From the NCBI GenBank assembly GCA_002300355.1, contig NSGV01000001.1, forward strand, positions 186,001 to 250,000: DNA of 64,000 nucleotides, in the 5' to 3' direction. The notes beneath the pieces were generated by a model, which was not told the origin of the DNA, ran no database searches, and saw only the letters and a list, made by a program, of their open reading frames with translations. Below, piece after piece: positions 45,832 to 61,694 of the stretch (positions are counted from its first letter, which is position 1; each line of letters begins with the position of its first letter). A program made the translations under genes and the position numbers. This DNA comes from Streptomyces sp. TLI_235 (GTDB lineage Bacteria > Actinomycetota > Actinomycetes > Streptomycetales > Streptomycetaceae).

Positions 45832-48800
45832 TCACGCGCGGCGGGCGGCGCGGCGGCGCTGTGCCGCCTCGCGGGAGGCCCAGCCGGAGCGCTCCCGGAC
45901 GCGGTCCCGGCCGCCGTCCACGTGCTCGGCCCCCTCGTCGAGGAAGGCCGCCAGCGCGCGGACCGTGGAGTACTGGAACAGTGCCACCGCCGGGATCTCG
46001 CGCTGCGTCAGTTCCGTGAGGCGGCCGTGGACCTGGAGGACGGTCAGCGAGGTGCCGCCGAGGTCGAAGAAGTTGGCGTCGTCGCCGAAGCCCGACACGC
46101 CCAGCACCTCCTCCCAGAGCCGGCGCAGGGCCGCCGCGCTCCCCGATCCGGCGGGGCCGGCCGGCCGGCCGCGCCCGCCGTCGGCGCGCGGCTGTTCCGC
46201 CTCCGCCACGGCGAGCGCCCGTACGGCGGCGAGATCGGCCTTGCCGTTCGCGGTGACCGGCAGCGCGGGCAGGAGCAGGACGGTCTCGGGGACGAGCGGT
46301 CCGGGCAGCACCGCCCGGACCCGGGCGCGCACGGACGCGGCGGTGACCTCGCCCGCCGCGTGCTCCTCCGGGACGACGGCCGCGACCAGCCGGACGGCGC
46401 CCTGCACGGTGGCCGCGGTGGCGAGGGCGTGGGCGACGCCCGGCAGCCCGCGCAGGCAGGCCTCCAGCTGGCGCGGGTCCACCCGGTTGCCGCGCACCTT
46501 CACCTGGGTGTCGGTCCGGCCCTCCACCTGGACGGTGCCGTCCGCCCGGAGCCGGCCGAAGTCCCCCGTGCGCACCAGCCTGGCCCCCGGCTCCCCCCAC
46601 GGGTCGGGCAGGTAGCGGGCGGCGGTCGTCCCGGGGTCGTGCAGGTACCCGAGTGTCGGCAGGGTGCAGCGCACCCAGATGTCGGCCCGCTCCCCCGGTG
46701 CTGCCCAGCTGCCGTCGGGCCGGCGCAGCACCAGCTCGGACGCCGCGCCTGCGGCCCCGACCGGGACGGTGCCGTCGACGGCCGGCACCTCGCCGATCTC
46801 GTGTGCCGTGGCCGCCTGCGGGGTCTCGGTGACACCGTAGAAGTTGACGGTGCGGGCCCGCGGCGCGAGCCGGCGCACCGCGGCGACCGTGGACCAGGGC
46901 AGCGCGTCTCCGGCGAAGCAGACCAGCCGCACCGCGTCGAGGGTGTCGGCGGTGTCCCGGGCGGCGGCGACCAGCAGTTGGGCGGTGACCGGGGTCAGGT
47001 GGAGGACCGTCACCCGCTCGGTGCGCAGCCAGCCGAGCAGGGCGTGCGGTTCGGCGCGGACCTCGGCCGGGGGGATGTGCAGGCCGGCGCCGAGCCACAG
47101 CGGGGTCCACAGGTCCCGCCAGGCGGGGTCGTGCCCGTAGCCGGAGAGCAGGCAGAACCGGTCCTCGGCGGTCAGGCCGTAGCGCCGGGCGTACCAGTCG
47201 AGGAAGGCCGTCACGGGCGGCTCGGCCCCGATCACCGGGCGGGGCCGGGCCGTGGTGCCGGAGGTGAAGGAGACGTAGGCGGGCTGCGCGCCGTGGTCGG
47301 GCAGCCGCGCGTCGGTTCCGGTCCACGGCGTGGACTCCACCGTCAGCTCGCCCGGCCGGCCCGGTACCGGTGCGACCACGGCGACCGGCCGGACCTGCTC
47401 CTGCTGGGCCGCGCGCCACTGCGGCGGGTGGGCGGGGTCGAGGACGACCACGGCGGCCCCGGTGCGCCGCACCGCGAGCAGTGCGACGGGGAAGCCGGTG
47501 TCCGGGGCGCCGTGGACGGCGACCGCGGTGTGCGGGCCGGCGCCGTGCGCGCGCAGGACCTCCGCGAGTTCCTCGGCCCCGGCGACCAGGGTGCGGTAGT
47601 CGAGGCTGCCGTCGGGCCCGTGCACGGCGGGCCGCTCGGGGGTCCGCTCGGCGTGGTCCGCGATCCGCGCGGCCAGCGGGGCGGCCGCCGCCGGTGCCCC
47701 GGCGCGGCGTACGGCGGGCAGGGCCCCCGGGTCGGCGAGCGGCGCCGCCGGGTCGGTGGCGATCCGTTCGAGCAGGTCCAGGATGTGGCGGTGGATCAGC
47801 TCGCCGTCGGCGCCGTCGAGGCGGTCCTGGTCGTGGACGAGTTCGACCGTGACGTCCCGGCCCTGGTCGGCGACGTACAGGCCGAGGTCGAACAGGACGC
47901 CGGGCAGCGGTGCCGGGAGCGGTTCGACCTCGACGCCGGGCAGGTCGAGTCGCTGCTCCTGGTAGTTGAGGACGTTGAACCAGGCCTGGAACAGCGGGTT
48001 GCCGCCCGGGTCGCGCGGGCCGCCGAGGGCGGCCACCACCTCGTCGAAGGACGCCTGCTGGTGGGCGGTGGCGCGGGCGAGTTCACCGGCGGCGGCGCGC
48101 AGCGCGGCCCGCCCCGAGGCGAGTCCGGCGAGTTCCATCCGCAGCACGACGGTCTGGTTGAAGAAGCCGACGGCGTCGGCCAGATCCGGGTGGTCGCGGC
48201 CCGCGAGCGGGGTGCCGATCAGCAGGTCGTCGGTGCCGGTCCAGCGGGAGAGGGTGACGGCGTAGGCGGCGAGCGCGAGGGCGGAGGGGGTGACGCGCTC
48301 GTGGCGGGCGGCCGCGCGCAGCCGTTCGGTGAGTTCCGGCGGCAGGGTGCGGCTGTGCCTCAGTGCGGTCCCGCGCGGCTGGTCAGGTGCGAGGCGCCAG
48401 GGCAGGTCCAGGGTGGTCGGTGCGTCGGCGAGTCGGGTGCGCCAGTGGTCGAGCGCCTCCTCGTGCCGTGCCCCGCCGGCCTGCCGCTCGGCCCAGGCGG
48501 CGATGTCGCCGTACTGTGCGGCGGGCGGGGGCGGCGGCAGGGCCCGGCCGGTCCGGGCCCGGTAGCAGTCGCCGAGGTCGCGCAGCAGGATTTCGAGGGA
48601 CCAGCCGTCGGCGACCAGGTGGTGCAGGGAGAGCAGCAGCCAGTGGTCGTCGTCGGCCCCGCGGGCCAGCCCGGCGAGGTACGCCGGGCCGTCGGCGATG
48701 TCCAGCTCGCGGGCGGCGAGGTCGTCGGCCCAGGCGTGCGCGGCCTCCGGGCGGTCGGACGGCAGGACGGTGACGGTCAGTCCGGTCTCCGCGCGCGGGG

Positions 48801-50904
48801 CGATGTGCTGGACGGGGACGCCGTTCTCGGCGCGGATGGTGGTGCGCAGCGCCTGGTGGCGGTCGACGACGTCGCGGAAGGCGGCGTCGAGCGCGGCCGG
48901 GTCGAGGGGGCCGCGCAGGCGGCGCAGGGCGAGGACGTTGTAGCCGGGGCCGAGCGGGCGCAGCCGGTCCAGCAGCCACAGGCGGCGCTGTCCGGGGTGG
49001 AGCGGGGCGCGGGCCGGGTCCGGGCGCAGGCCGGCGGGTATGCCGGTCTCGCCCGGGGCGGTGGGTGCGGCGCCGGCGGCGGCCTCGGTCAGCGCGCGGA
49101 GGGTGGGGCGGGCCGCGAAGACGTCGTAGCGCAGGTCCACGCCGAGTTCGGCCCGGACGGAGGCGAGCAGGCGGGCGACGGCCAGGGAGCTGGCTCCGAG
49201 GGCGAAGGCGTCGGCGTCCGGGTCGTCGGCCGGGCCGACGGTGCGGCACCACAGGCCGGTGAGGGTGTCCGCGTCGGGCGGGGCGGCCGGGTGTTCGGCC
49301 GCGGCCGGCCTGGGCAGTGCGGCGCGGTCGAGTTTGCCGTTCGGGGTGAGCGGCAGCTCCGGGAGGACGAACCACCGGCCGGGCACCATGTAGTCGGGCA
49401 GCAGCGGGGCGACCGCCGCACGGGCCTCCTCGGCGTCCGGGGCGGCGGTGCCGGGCCTGGGCACGAGGTAGGCGACCAGTTCCTCCGAGCCGTTGGGCAG
49501 CACGGCGGCCTGGGCCACCGGGAGCCTGTCCAGCAGTGCCGCGGTGACCTCGCCGAGTTCGATCCGGAATCCGCGGATCTTCACCTGGTGGTCGATCCGG
49601 CCGAGGTAGTCGATCACGCCGTCCGCGTCCATGGCCGCCAGGTCGCCGGTGCGGTAGCGGCGGCTGCCGGGCGGGCCGGCGGGGTCGGGGACGAACATGT
49701 CGGCCGTCAGCTCGGGGCGGTTGACGTAGCCGTCGGCGAGCCCCCGGCCGCCGAGGTGCAGTTCGCCGGGGACGCCCGGCGGGACGGTGTCGCCGTGCTC
49801 GTCCAGGACGACGGCGGTGACCCGGTCGAGGACGGTGCCGATGGACACCTTCCCGTACGGCTGCTGCTCGGGGCAGGTCCAGGCGGTGGCGTAGACGGTC
49901 GCCTCGGAGGGGCCGTAGAGGTTGAGCAGCCGTGTGTCGAGCACCCGCCGGGCGGCGGCGACCAGGTGCTCGGGCAGCGCCTCGCCCGCGACCATGAGGT
50001 AGCGCAGGGGCGGCAGTGCGGCGGTGGCGGGTTCGAGTAGGAACACCTCCAGCATGGAGGGCACGAAGTGCAGGACGGAGACACGGTGTTCGCGGACGGC
50101 CTCGGCGAGCCGCGCGGGGTCGCGGTGGGCGCCGCTCTCCAGTACGACCAGCGCCGCGCCGCAGGCCAGCGGCCAGAAGATCTCGCCGACCGACACGTCG
50201 AAGCTGTACGAGGTCTTCTGGAGCACCCGGTCGCCGGTGTCCAGCGGGGTGTGCTCGCGCAGCCAGCGGACCCGGTCGACGATGGCGCGGTGGCCGACCG
50301 CCAGTCCCTTCGGGCGCCCGGTGGATCCGGAGGTGAAGATCGCGTAGGCGGCGTCCTCCGGGACGAGGGCGGGCAGCGGGGCGAGTGGTCCCGGCGCGTC
50401 CAGCTGTCCGGGGGTCAGCACGGCGGCGTCCGGCGGCAGCACGCCCGAGGCGTGCAGCCGCTGCCGGTCGACGGGTGCGGCCAGCACCGTGCGCACGTCC
50501 GCGTCGGCGAGCATGCCGCGCAGCCGGTCGGCCGGGTGGTCGGGCTCGACCGCGACGTACGCGCCGCCGGCCTTCAGCACGGCGAGCAGGCAGGCGAGCA
50601 GGTCGACGCCGCGCGGCAGGCAGAGGGCGACGATGTCGCCGGGTCGGACGCCGTCAGCCACGAGCCGGGCCGCGCGGTGGTCGGCGAGGGCATCCAACTC
50701 GGCGTAGCTGAGGGTGCGTTCGCCGCACTCGGGGCGGGCCGGGATCAGTGCGGGAGCGTTCGGGGTGCGCCGGGCCTGCTCGGCCACCAGGCCGTGCAGG
50801 GTTGAAGACTCAGACCGGGGTTCCCGGGGTACCCGGGGCGCGGTGTACTCGGGGGCGGCGCTCTCGGGGGCGGTCCGCGGCGGCGGGACGGTCGCGGTGC
50901 TCAA
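45832..50904 (-). CDS. NRPS: A-PCP-C-A-PCP
   Basis: 1,690 residues from a TTG at 50904 that overlaps the stop of the LanB-like gene (TTGA). Domains: A1 (about 30-530; FTSGSTGRPKGLAVGHRAI, YRTGDLAAMDADG, NGKLDRAALPR), PCP1 (serine at about 571 in FALGASSLAVARLL), C (about 620-1,030; active HHLVADG), A2 (about 1,090-1,560) and PCP2 (serine at about 1,616 in FFDLGGTSLTVLQV). By eye the A1 pocket reads roughly D-V-G-H-M-A-L-V-Y, for which I have no confident amino acid. A2 is unusual: its ATP loop is FTSGTTARPRPV instead of TSGTTGxPKG, and the region GYGHDPAWRDLWTPLWLGAG replaces the usual SFD pocket strand. There is no TE; an A domain leads, so it could start a chain or receive one in trans. It may take its partner through the LanB-like and PKS proteins encoded just upstream. 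Confidence 0.93.
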   Translation of the reverse strand: MSTATVPPPRTAPESAAPEYTAPRVPREPRSESSTLHGLVAEQARRTPNAPALIPARPECGERTLSYAELDALADHRAARLVADGVRPGDIVALCLPRGVDLLACLLAVLKAGGAYVAVEPDHPADRLRGMLADADVRTVLAAPVDRQRLHASGVLPPDAAVLTPGQLDAPGPLAPLPALVPEDAAYAIFTSGSTGRPKGLAVGHRAIVDRVRWLREHTPLDTGDRVLQKTSYSFDVSVGEIFWPLACGAALVVLESGAHRDPARLAEAVREHRVSVLHFVPSMLEVFLLEPATAALPPLRYLMVAGEALPEHLVAAARRVLDTRLLNLYGPSEATVYATAWTCPEQQPYGKVSIGTVLDRVTAVVLDEHGDTVPPGVPGELHLGGRGLADGYVNRPELTADMFVPDPAGPPGSRRYRTGDLAAMDADGVIDYLGRIDHQVKIRGFRIELGEVTAALLDRLPVAQAAVLPNGSEELVAYLVPRPGTAAPDAEEARAAVAPLLPDYMVPGRWFVLPELPLTPNGKLDRAALPRPAAAEHPAAPPDADTLTGLWCRTVGPADDPDADAFALGASSLAVARLLASVRAELGVDLRYDVFAARPTLRALTEAAAGAAPTAPGETGIPAGLRPDPARAPLHPGQRRLWLLDRLRPLGPGYNVLALRRLRGPLDPAALDAAFRDVVDRHQALRTTIRAENGVPVQHIAPRAETGLTVTVLPSDRPEAAHAWADDLAARELDIADGPAYLAGLARGADDDHWLLLSLHHLVADGWSLEILLRDLGDCYRARTGRALPPPPPAAQYGDIAAWAERQAGGARHEEALDHWRTRLADAPTTLDLPWRLAPDQPRGTALRHSRTLPPELTERLRAAARHERVTPSALALAAYAVTLSRWTGTDDLLIGTPLAGRDHPDLADAVGFFNQTVVLRMELAGLASGRAALRAAAGELARATAHQQASFDEVVAALGGPRDPGGNPLFQAWFNVLNYQEQRLDLPGVEVEPLPAPLPGVLFDLGLYVADQGRDVTVELVHDQDRLDGADGELIHRHILDLLERIATDPAAPLADPGALPAVRRAGAPAAAAPLAARIADHAERTPERPAVHGPDGSLDYRTLVAGAEELAEVLRAHGAGPHTAVAVHGAPDTGFPVALLAVRRTGAAVVVLDPAHPPQWRAAQQEQVRPVAVVAPVPGRPGELTVESTPWTGTDARLPDHGAQPAYVSFTSGTTARPRPVIGAEPPVTAFLDWYARRYGLTAEDRFCLLSGYGHDPAWRDLWTPLWLGAGLHIPPAEVRAEPHALLGWLRTERVTVLHLTPVTAQLLVAAARDTADTLDAVRLVCFAGDALPWSTVAAVRRLAPRARTVNFYGVTETPQAATAHEIGEVPAVDGTVPVGAAGAASELVLRRPDGSWAAPGERADIWVRCTLPTLGYLHDPGTTAARYLPDPWGEPGARLVRTGDFGRLRADGTVQVEGRTDTQVKVRGNRVDPRQLEACLRGLPGVAHALATAATVQGAVRLVAAVVPEEHAAGEVTAASVRARVRAVLPGPLVPETVLLLPALPVTANGKADLAAVRALAVAEAEQPRADGGRGRPAGPAGSGSAAALRRLWEEVLGVSGFGDDANFFDLGGTSLTVLQVHGRLTELTQREIPAVALFQYSTVRALAAFLDEGAEHVDGGRDRVRERSGWASREAAQRRRAARRA

Positions 50905-53368
50905 CTCTCCTGCTCTCCTTCGTTGCGGGCGGCCTCGGGGAGGCGCCGGTCGACCGCGACCACGCGCAGCTCGCTGACGTACCGCTGTCCGTGCTCGTCG
51001 CGCAGCCAGCAGTCGTCGCCGTCGGGCAGCATCTCGGACACCGTGATCCGGGTGTCCGGCCCGCACTGCTCGGCGGTGCGGCGTACGGTGCGCGCCAGCA
51101 GCTGGACCAGCAGCGGGCTCCGGGTGTCGATGTAGGTGGGCTTCTCCTCGACCGGCGCGACCAGGAAGAACCGGCGCGGGACGCCGTGTTCGGTGAGCCA
51201 GCGGACGGTCTCCAGGTACTCGGTGGCCTCGTCGGCCTTGGCCGGCACGAGCAGCTCCCCGGCGGCGGGCCGCCAGGTCTCCCGCGCCAGGACCAGGCGG
51301 TCCACGGTGACCCGGGGGGTGTGGTCCCGGGTCGGCAGGATGCCGAAGCGGGTGACGGTGACCATGGAGATCAGCTCGCCCAGCACCTCGATCAGGTCGG
51401 CGCGGAACGGGCCGGTGCGGGCGGTCACCACCAGCCGGCCGTCCTCGCGGTGCACCTGGAGGCCCGCGGCCGGCAGCACCTCGCCCGGCGCTCCCCCGCT
51501 GTCCTGGCCGGGCGACCAGTACGTGTACTCGGGCAGCAGCATGGTGAGCGGCGGGTAGGTGCGCGAGCCGACCGCCCGCCAGCTCTTCGGGAGCATCGGC
51601 ACGATCCGCGGCAGCACCCCGTCGGCCCGCACCATGTCCCACAGGGACGCCGGATCCGGGTGCTGCTCGACGAAGAGCCTGCCCTCCAGGGTGTTGAGCG
51701 CGGTGTGCAGCTCGCCGAGCACCACCAGGGTCTCACCGGGTCGGACCGAGGCCGCGTCGGGCGCGGCGATCAGCAGGTCCGGGCTGTGGTAGCGGGCGGC
51801 GGTCCATCCGGGGGCGTCGCACCCGAACTCCTCGGCCACGGCGTCGGCCAGGTCGGCGGAGGACAGGTTCCGGCGGGATCCCTCGGCGGGGTGTCCGAGC
51901 ACCCGGTCCCAGCGGGCGCGCAGCTCGCCGGCCAGCTCGTCGGTGGGCTTGGCACCGTCGCCGACCAGGCGGGGGCCGAGCAGGAAGGTGAGGGTGGAGA
52001 GCGGGATCCGGGGGCTGCCCGCGTCACGGACCGCCTGGTCGTAGAGCGTGTCCAGTTCGGCCCGGTAGCCGTCGGCCACCGCCGCGGTGAACCAGCGTGC
52101 CGAGCGCAGCACCTGGTCCAGTGCGGGCCCGATGTCGGCCAGCAGGTCGCCGCCGAGGCGGGCCGTGGCGGCCCGCCTGGCGTCCTCGAAGAGGAGGGTG
52201 CGTCCGGCGCCGGTCTCCCCCGCCCGGCGCGAGGCCACCTGGCCGGTGCGCTCGGTGAAGTCCCGGGCCAGGTCGGTGAGTGCGCCCAGCACGGCGGCGG
52301 GGTCGCCGCCGGCGGCCGCCACCCGGCCGCGCAGCCGCTCGACCTCGCCGAGTTCGGCGAGCGCCGTGTCCCGGGCCGGCCCGGCGGGCATGCGGGCCAG
52401 CATCTCGCGCAGCCCCGACGCCGGGTCGCGCCCGAACGGCACGTCGAGGTCCCAGGTGACGACGCCCTGCCGCACCAGGCGCTCCAGGGCCGCGTACACG
52501 TCCTGCTCGGTGGTGAGGCCCGGTGCGCCGAGCCACGTCAGCTCCTCGGCGATCTCGCGCGCCGAGGCGCGGCCGTCGCAGGCCCGCAGCACGGCGGCCT
52601 GCGCGGGCGGCAGCTCCAGGGCCCTGCGGTAGGGCCGCAGCACCGTGTCGCCGTCGACGTGGACGCTGGGGTTGCGGCGCGGCGGCACGTGCGGCCGCAG
52701 CCCGTGGCGCTCCGTCAGCGCCTCGCCGAGCAGGTCGATGCCCCAGCTCTCCCAGTAGACGGTGCGCTCCGCGAGCAGCCCGCGGCCCGGATCGACCGCG
52801 AGCGGCACCCGCTCCTCGCTCAGCTCGGCCCAGCCGACCGGGCCGAAGAAGCCGATGGTGTCGTTCTTGGTGCAGTAGCGCTGCAGGTAGCCGACGACGG
52901 TCTTCTCGCGCTGCCGCCAGCGGCTGTTGCGGCCGCCAGGGTCGGCGGCACGGCAGAAGGACTCCAGGGCGTCGCCCGCGAAGCGCGGGTTCTGCCAGGC
53001 GACGGCCTCGCGGACCAACGGCCTGCGGGCGAACTCCTGGACGGCGGCGGCCTGGCGCAGCACCGCCTCGGCGAAGCCGGCGCGGTAGGCCGCGTCCCGC
53101 TGCTGCTGCTCCTGGCGGGCTGCGGCGCGCTCGGCCTTGCCCGCCCGGCCGGGTGCGGGCTGGCGGGCGGCCGAGGCCTCGGCGGCGGCGAGGTGGTCGA
53201 GGGTGCGCTGCCAGAGCGCGTCGTCGGCGAGTGCGTCGATCCAGTCGACCGGCATGCCGGCCCCGCGCAGCGAGCAGGTCCGCCAGAGTGCGAACTCGCC
53301 TCCGGCGAGCGCCAGCTGGTGGCCGGCCAGAGCGGCGGGGGCCGCTTCGCGACGGAGTGCCGCGGCGC

Positions 53369-53372
<4 letters not shown>
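50901..53372 (-). CDS. LanB-like protein (lantibiotic dehydratase N-domain)
   Basis: 823 residues from the ATG at 53372, overlapping the PKS stop codon (ATGA), and itself overlapping the NRPS start (TTGA). The family is Lant_dehydr_N: VVGYLQRYCTKNDTIGFFGP, then VGWAEL, and later RYHSPDLLIAAPDAAS and AVGSRTYPPLTMLLPEYTYW. In classical LanB this domain transfers glutamate from Glu-tRNA to Ser/Thr of a precursor peptide before elimination. The short PEARL relatives instead add amino acids to a peptide. I see no precursor peptide, cyclase (LanC) or SpaB_C-like elimination module here. Translational coupling to the PKS and NRPS implies it acts on a carrier-bound or free intermediate of that assembly line. 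The reaction is unknown. Confidence 0.82.
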
Positions 53373-59448
<6,076 letters not shown>

Positions 59449-59452
<4 letters not shown>

Positions 59453-60741
59453 CGCGTGTCCTCCTGCCGGACGTGGCCGCGGCCGGGCACGGCCACGGTC
59501 CGGACGCCCTTGCTGGCGGTGGCCGCGAGGGCGAGCAGGACCATGAAGGCTGACAGCCACAGCACGGTGGCGCGCCCGGACAGGTGGCTGAGCATCAGGC
59601 CGCCGGCGACCGAGCCGAGCGGGAGGGCGCCGAAGGCGACCAGGGTCACGGCGGAGGTGGTGCGGCCCTGGATCTCGTCGGGGGTGATCGTCAGGCGGTA
59701 GACCTCGACGGCGACGTTCCACACCGGCCCGACGAAGGCCAGGCCTGCGACCGTCGCGCCGATCACCAGCGGGCTGCGGGTCAGCCCCACGAGCGGGACG
59801 AGCAGCGCCCAGATCCAGTTGGCGCCGATCACGACGACGGCGAGCGGCAGCCTCCGCCGGAACCAGGTGGCGCAGAAGGAGCCGGCGGCGCCTCCGACAC
59901 CGGCGGCGGCGAGCACGTACCCGATCGCGGTGTCGGAGGCGTGGGCCTGGTGCAGCAGCACGATGACGGCCAGGAAGAGGGCCTGGAAGAGCAGGTTGCT
60001 GCCGGCCACGAGCAGCGAGGCGATCCGGACGAAGGGCTGGCTCAGCACCCAGCGGACGCCTTCCTTGATGTCCGCCGCCGCGCTCTGCCGGGCCTCGGCG
60101 GGCCGTTCGGTGCGTGCGGTCTGGAAGGGGCGGCGCACCAGCAGCAGGGCGGCGAGCGAGACCAGGTAGCTGGCGGCGTCCGCGAGGAACGGGAGGCTGC
60201 GCGTCACGCCGAGGAGCAGGCCGCCCAGCGGCTTGCCGACGACCATCGCGGCGCGGTCGCGTGCCTCGCTGCGGGCGAAGGCGCGGTCCAGGTCCTCGCG
60301 GCGGACCACGTTGCGGATCGCCGCCTGGCCGGCGATGCCGGCCAGCACGGTGAACGCGCCCTCGACCAGGCAGACGGTGAGGACGTGCCAGAGCCAGAAG
60401 TGGCCCAGCAGCAGGGCGGCTCCGACGCTTCCGAGGCAGAGCGCGCGGACGGCGTCGCAGAGGATCAGCAGCTTCTTGCGGTCGAACCGGTCCACCAGAA
60501 CGCCCGCGTGCAGCGGCAGGGCGAGGTTGGGCAGGGTGTTGGCGAAGCCGACCAGGCCGGCCTTGGTGGGCGAGCCGGTGGCGGCCAGGACGAGCAGCGG
60601 GTAGGCGAGGCTGGTGATGCTGCTGCCCAGGGCGGAGACCGCGGAGCCGGTCCACACCATGCGGTAGTCGCGGTTGCGGCCGAGCGGCGGGGGCGGGGCG
60701 GGCAGGTCCTCGGCGGGCCGGGTGACGGCGGGGGCACTCAT
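59449..60741 (-). CDS. MFS transporter (exporter)
   Basis: 430 residues from the ATG at 60741, overlapping the carbamoyltransferase stop (ATGA). About 12 membrane helices of the MFS_3/enterobactin-exporter-like type: VWTGSAVSALGSSITSLAYP, LPLHAGVLVDRFDRKKLLIL (motif A with DRFDRKK), GVGGAAGSFCATWFRRRLPL, TLVAFGALPLGSVAGGLMLS. This type exports siderophores, macrolides and other small natural products, so it is the likely self-resistance and efflux pump of the cluster. It sits inside the biosynthetic operon. Confidence 0.92.
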
Positions 60742-61691
60742 GCGTCCCCACCTCCGCCGAGGCTCCACTCCAGGGCGGCCATGGCGCCGAAGAGCTTGTT
60801 GTGGGCCTGCGGGAAGGCGATCGACCGCGGGCCGTCCAGGACCTCGGCGGTGACCTCCTCGCCGCGGTGGGCGGGGAGGTCGTGCATGAAGACGGTGGCG
60901 CCGGTGGCGGCCAGCACCGCGGCGTCGACGCGGAACGGCTCGAAGCCGGTGCGCCAGTCGGGGTCGGCCTTGCTGGAGCCGGTGGTCTGCCAGCGCGCCG
61001 TGTAGACCGCGTCGAGCCGCTCGGGCAGGTCGGCCATGTCGTGGCGTTCCAGCACCTCGCCGCCGTTGCGCTTGGCGTGCGCCTGGGACTCGGCCAGGAT
61101 GTCCGGGTCGACGCCGTAGCCGGGCGGGGTGCGCAGCTCCAGCCGCACGCCGGGGAACCGGCTCGCGCTCAGCGCCAGGGCGGTGGCGGTGCTGTTGCCC
61201 TCGCCCGCGTAGAGCACGCGCAGGCCGTCCATCCGGCCGAACCGGCGGGCCATCATGGTGCAGTCGGCCAGGCCCTGGGTGGGGTGCTCGGTCTCGCTCA
61301 TGGCGTTGATCACGCCCATTTCGGGGTGCGCGGCGAGGACGCGCAGTTCCCGGTCGCTGCCGGCGGTGCGGGCCACCAGACAGTCGAGCATGCCGGACAG
61401 CACGAGGGCGGTGTCCTCGGGGGTCTCGCCGGTGTTCTCCTGGAGGTCGGCCGGGCCGTAGGCGATGGTCTTCGCGCCGAGGCGCAGCGCGGCGGCGGAG
61501 AAGGAGGTCCGGGTGCGGGTGGAGGTCTTGCGGAAGTAGATGCCGACGATGGCGTCGGCGACGGCCGGGTCGGCCGGGCGGCCCTCGGCGAAGTCGACGC
61601 CGCGGCGGACCAGGTGGCGCACCTGGTCGTCGGTCAGGTCGCGCAGCGACAGCAGGTCGCGGCGCTCGGGCCGGGAGGGGGTCGGGGCCAT
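60738..61691 (-). CDS. Divergent ornithine-carbamoyltransferase homolog
   Basis: 317 residues from the ATG at 61691 with AAGGAG nine bases upstream, three bases after the A-PCP-TE stop codon. The carbamoyl-phosphate half is standard: FRKTSTRTRTSFSAAALRLG (STRTR) and EHPTQGLADCTMMARRFG (HPTQ). The amino-substrate half is not: the ornithine motif HCLP is FMHDLPAHRGEEV, with Cys changed to Asp, and the usual DxxxSMG loop is DAVYTARWQTTGSSKADPDW. So it probably carbamoylates a different amine to make a ureido or carbamoyl group, or is a resistant copy protecting arginine synthesis. Lying in the operon between NRPS and exporter, it most likely serves the pathway. Confidence 0.88.
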   Translation of the reverse strand: MAPTPSRPERRDLLSLRDLTDDQVRHLVRRGVDFAEGRPADPAVADAIVGIYFRKTSTRTRTSFSAAALRLGAKTIAYGPADLQENTGETPEDTALVLSGMLDCLVARTAGSDRELRVLAAHPEMGVINAMSETEHPTQGLADCTMMARRFGRMDGLRVLYAGEGNSTATALALSASRFPGVRLELRTPPGYGVDPDILAESQAHAKRNGGEVLERHDMADLPERLDAVYTARWQTTGSSKADPDWRTGFEPFRVDAAVLAATGATVFMHDLPAHRGEEVTAEVLDGPRSIAFPQAHNKLFGAMAALEWSLGGGGDA

Positions 61692-61694
61692 CGC

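Noticed and set aside
45922..50040. 1,372-codon open frame on the + strand
   Set aside because: It is antisense to the NRPS, whose domains are unmistakable. The translation is low-complexity Gly/Arg/Val sequence, a GC-bias shadow.
50905..51642. In-frame extension of the NRPS upstream of its TTG start
   Set aside because: The extension overlaps the LanB-like gene and encodes Arg/Pro-rich shadow. The A domain begins just after 50904 and the TTGA overlap gives a natural start.
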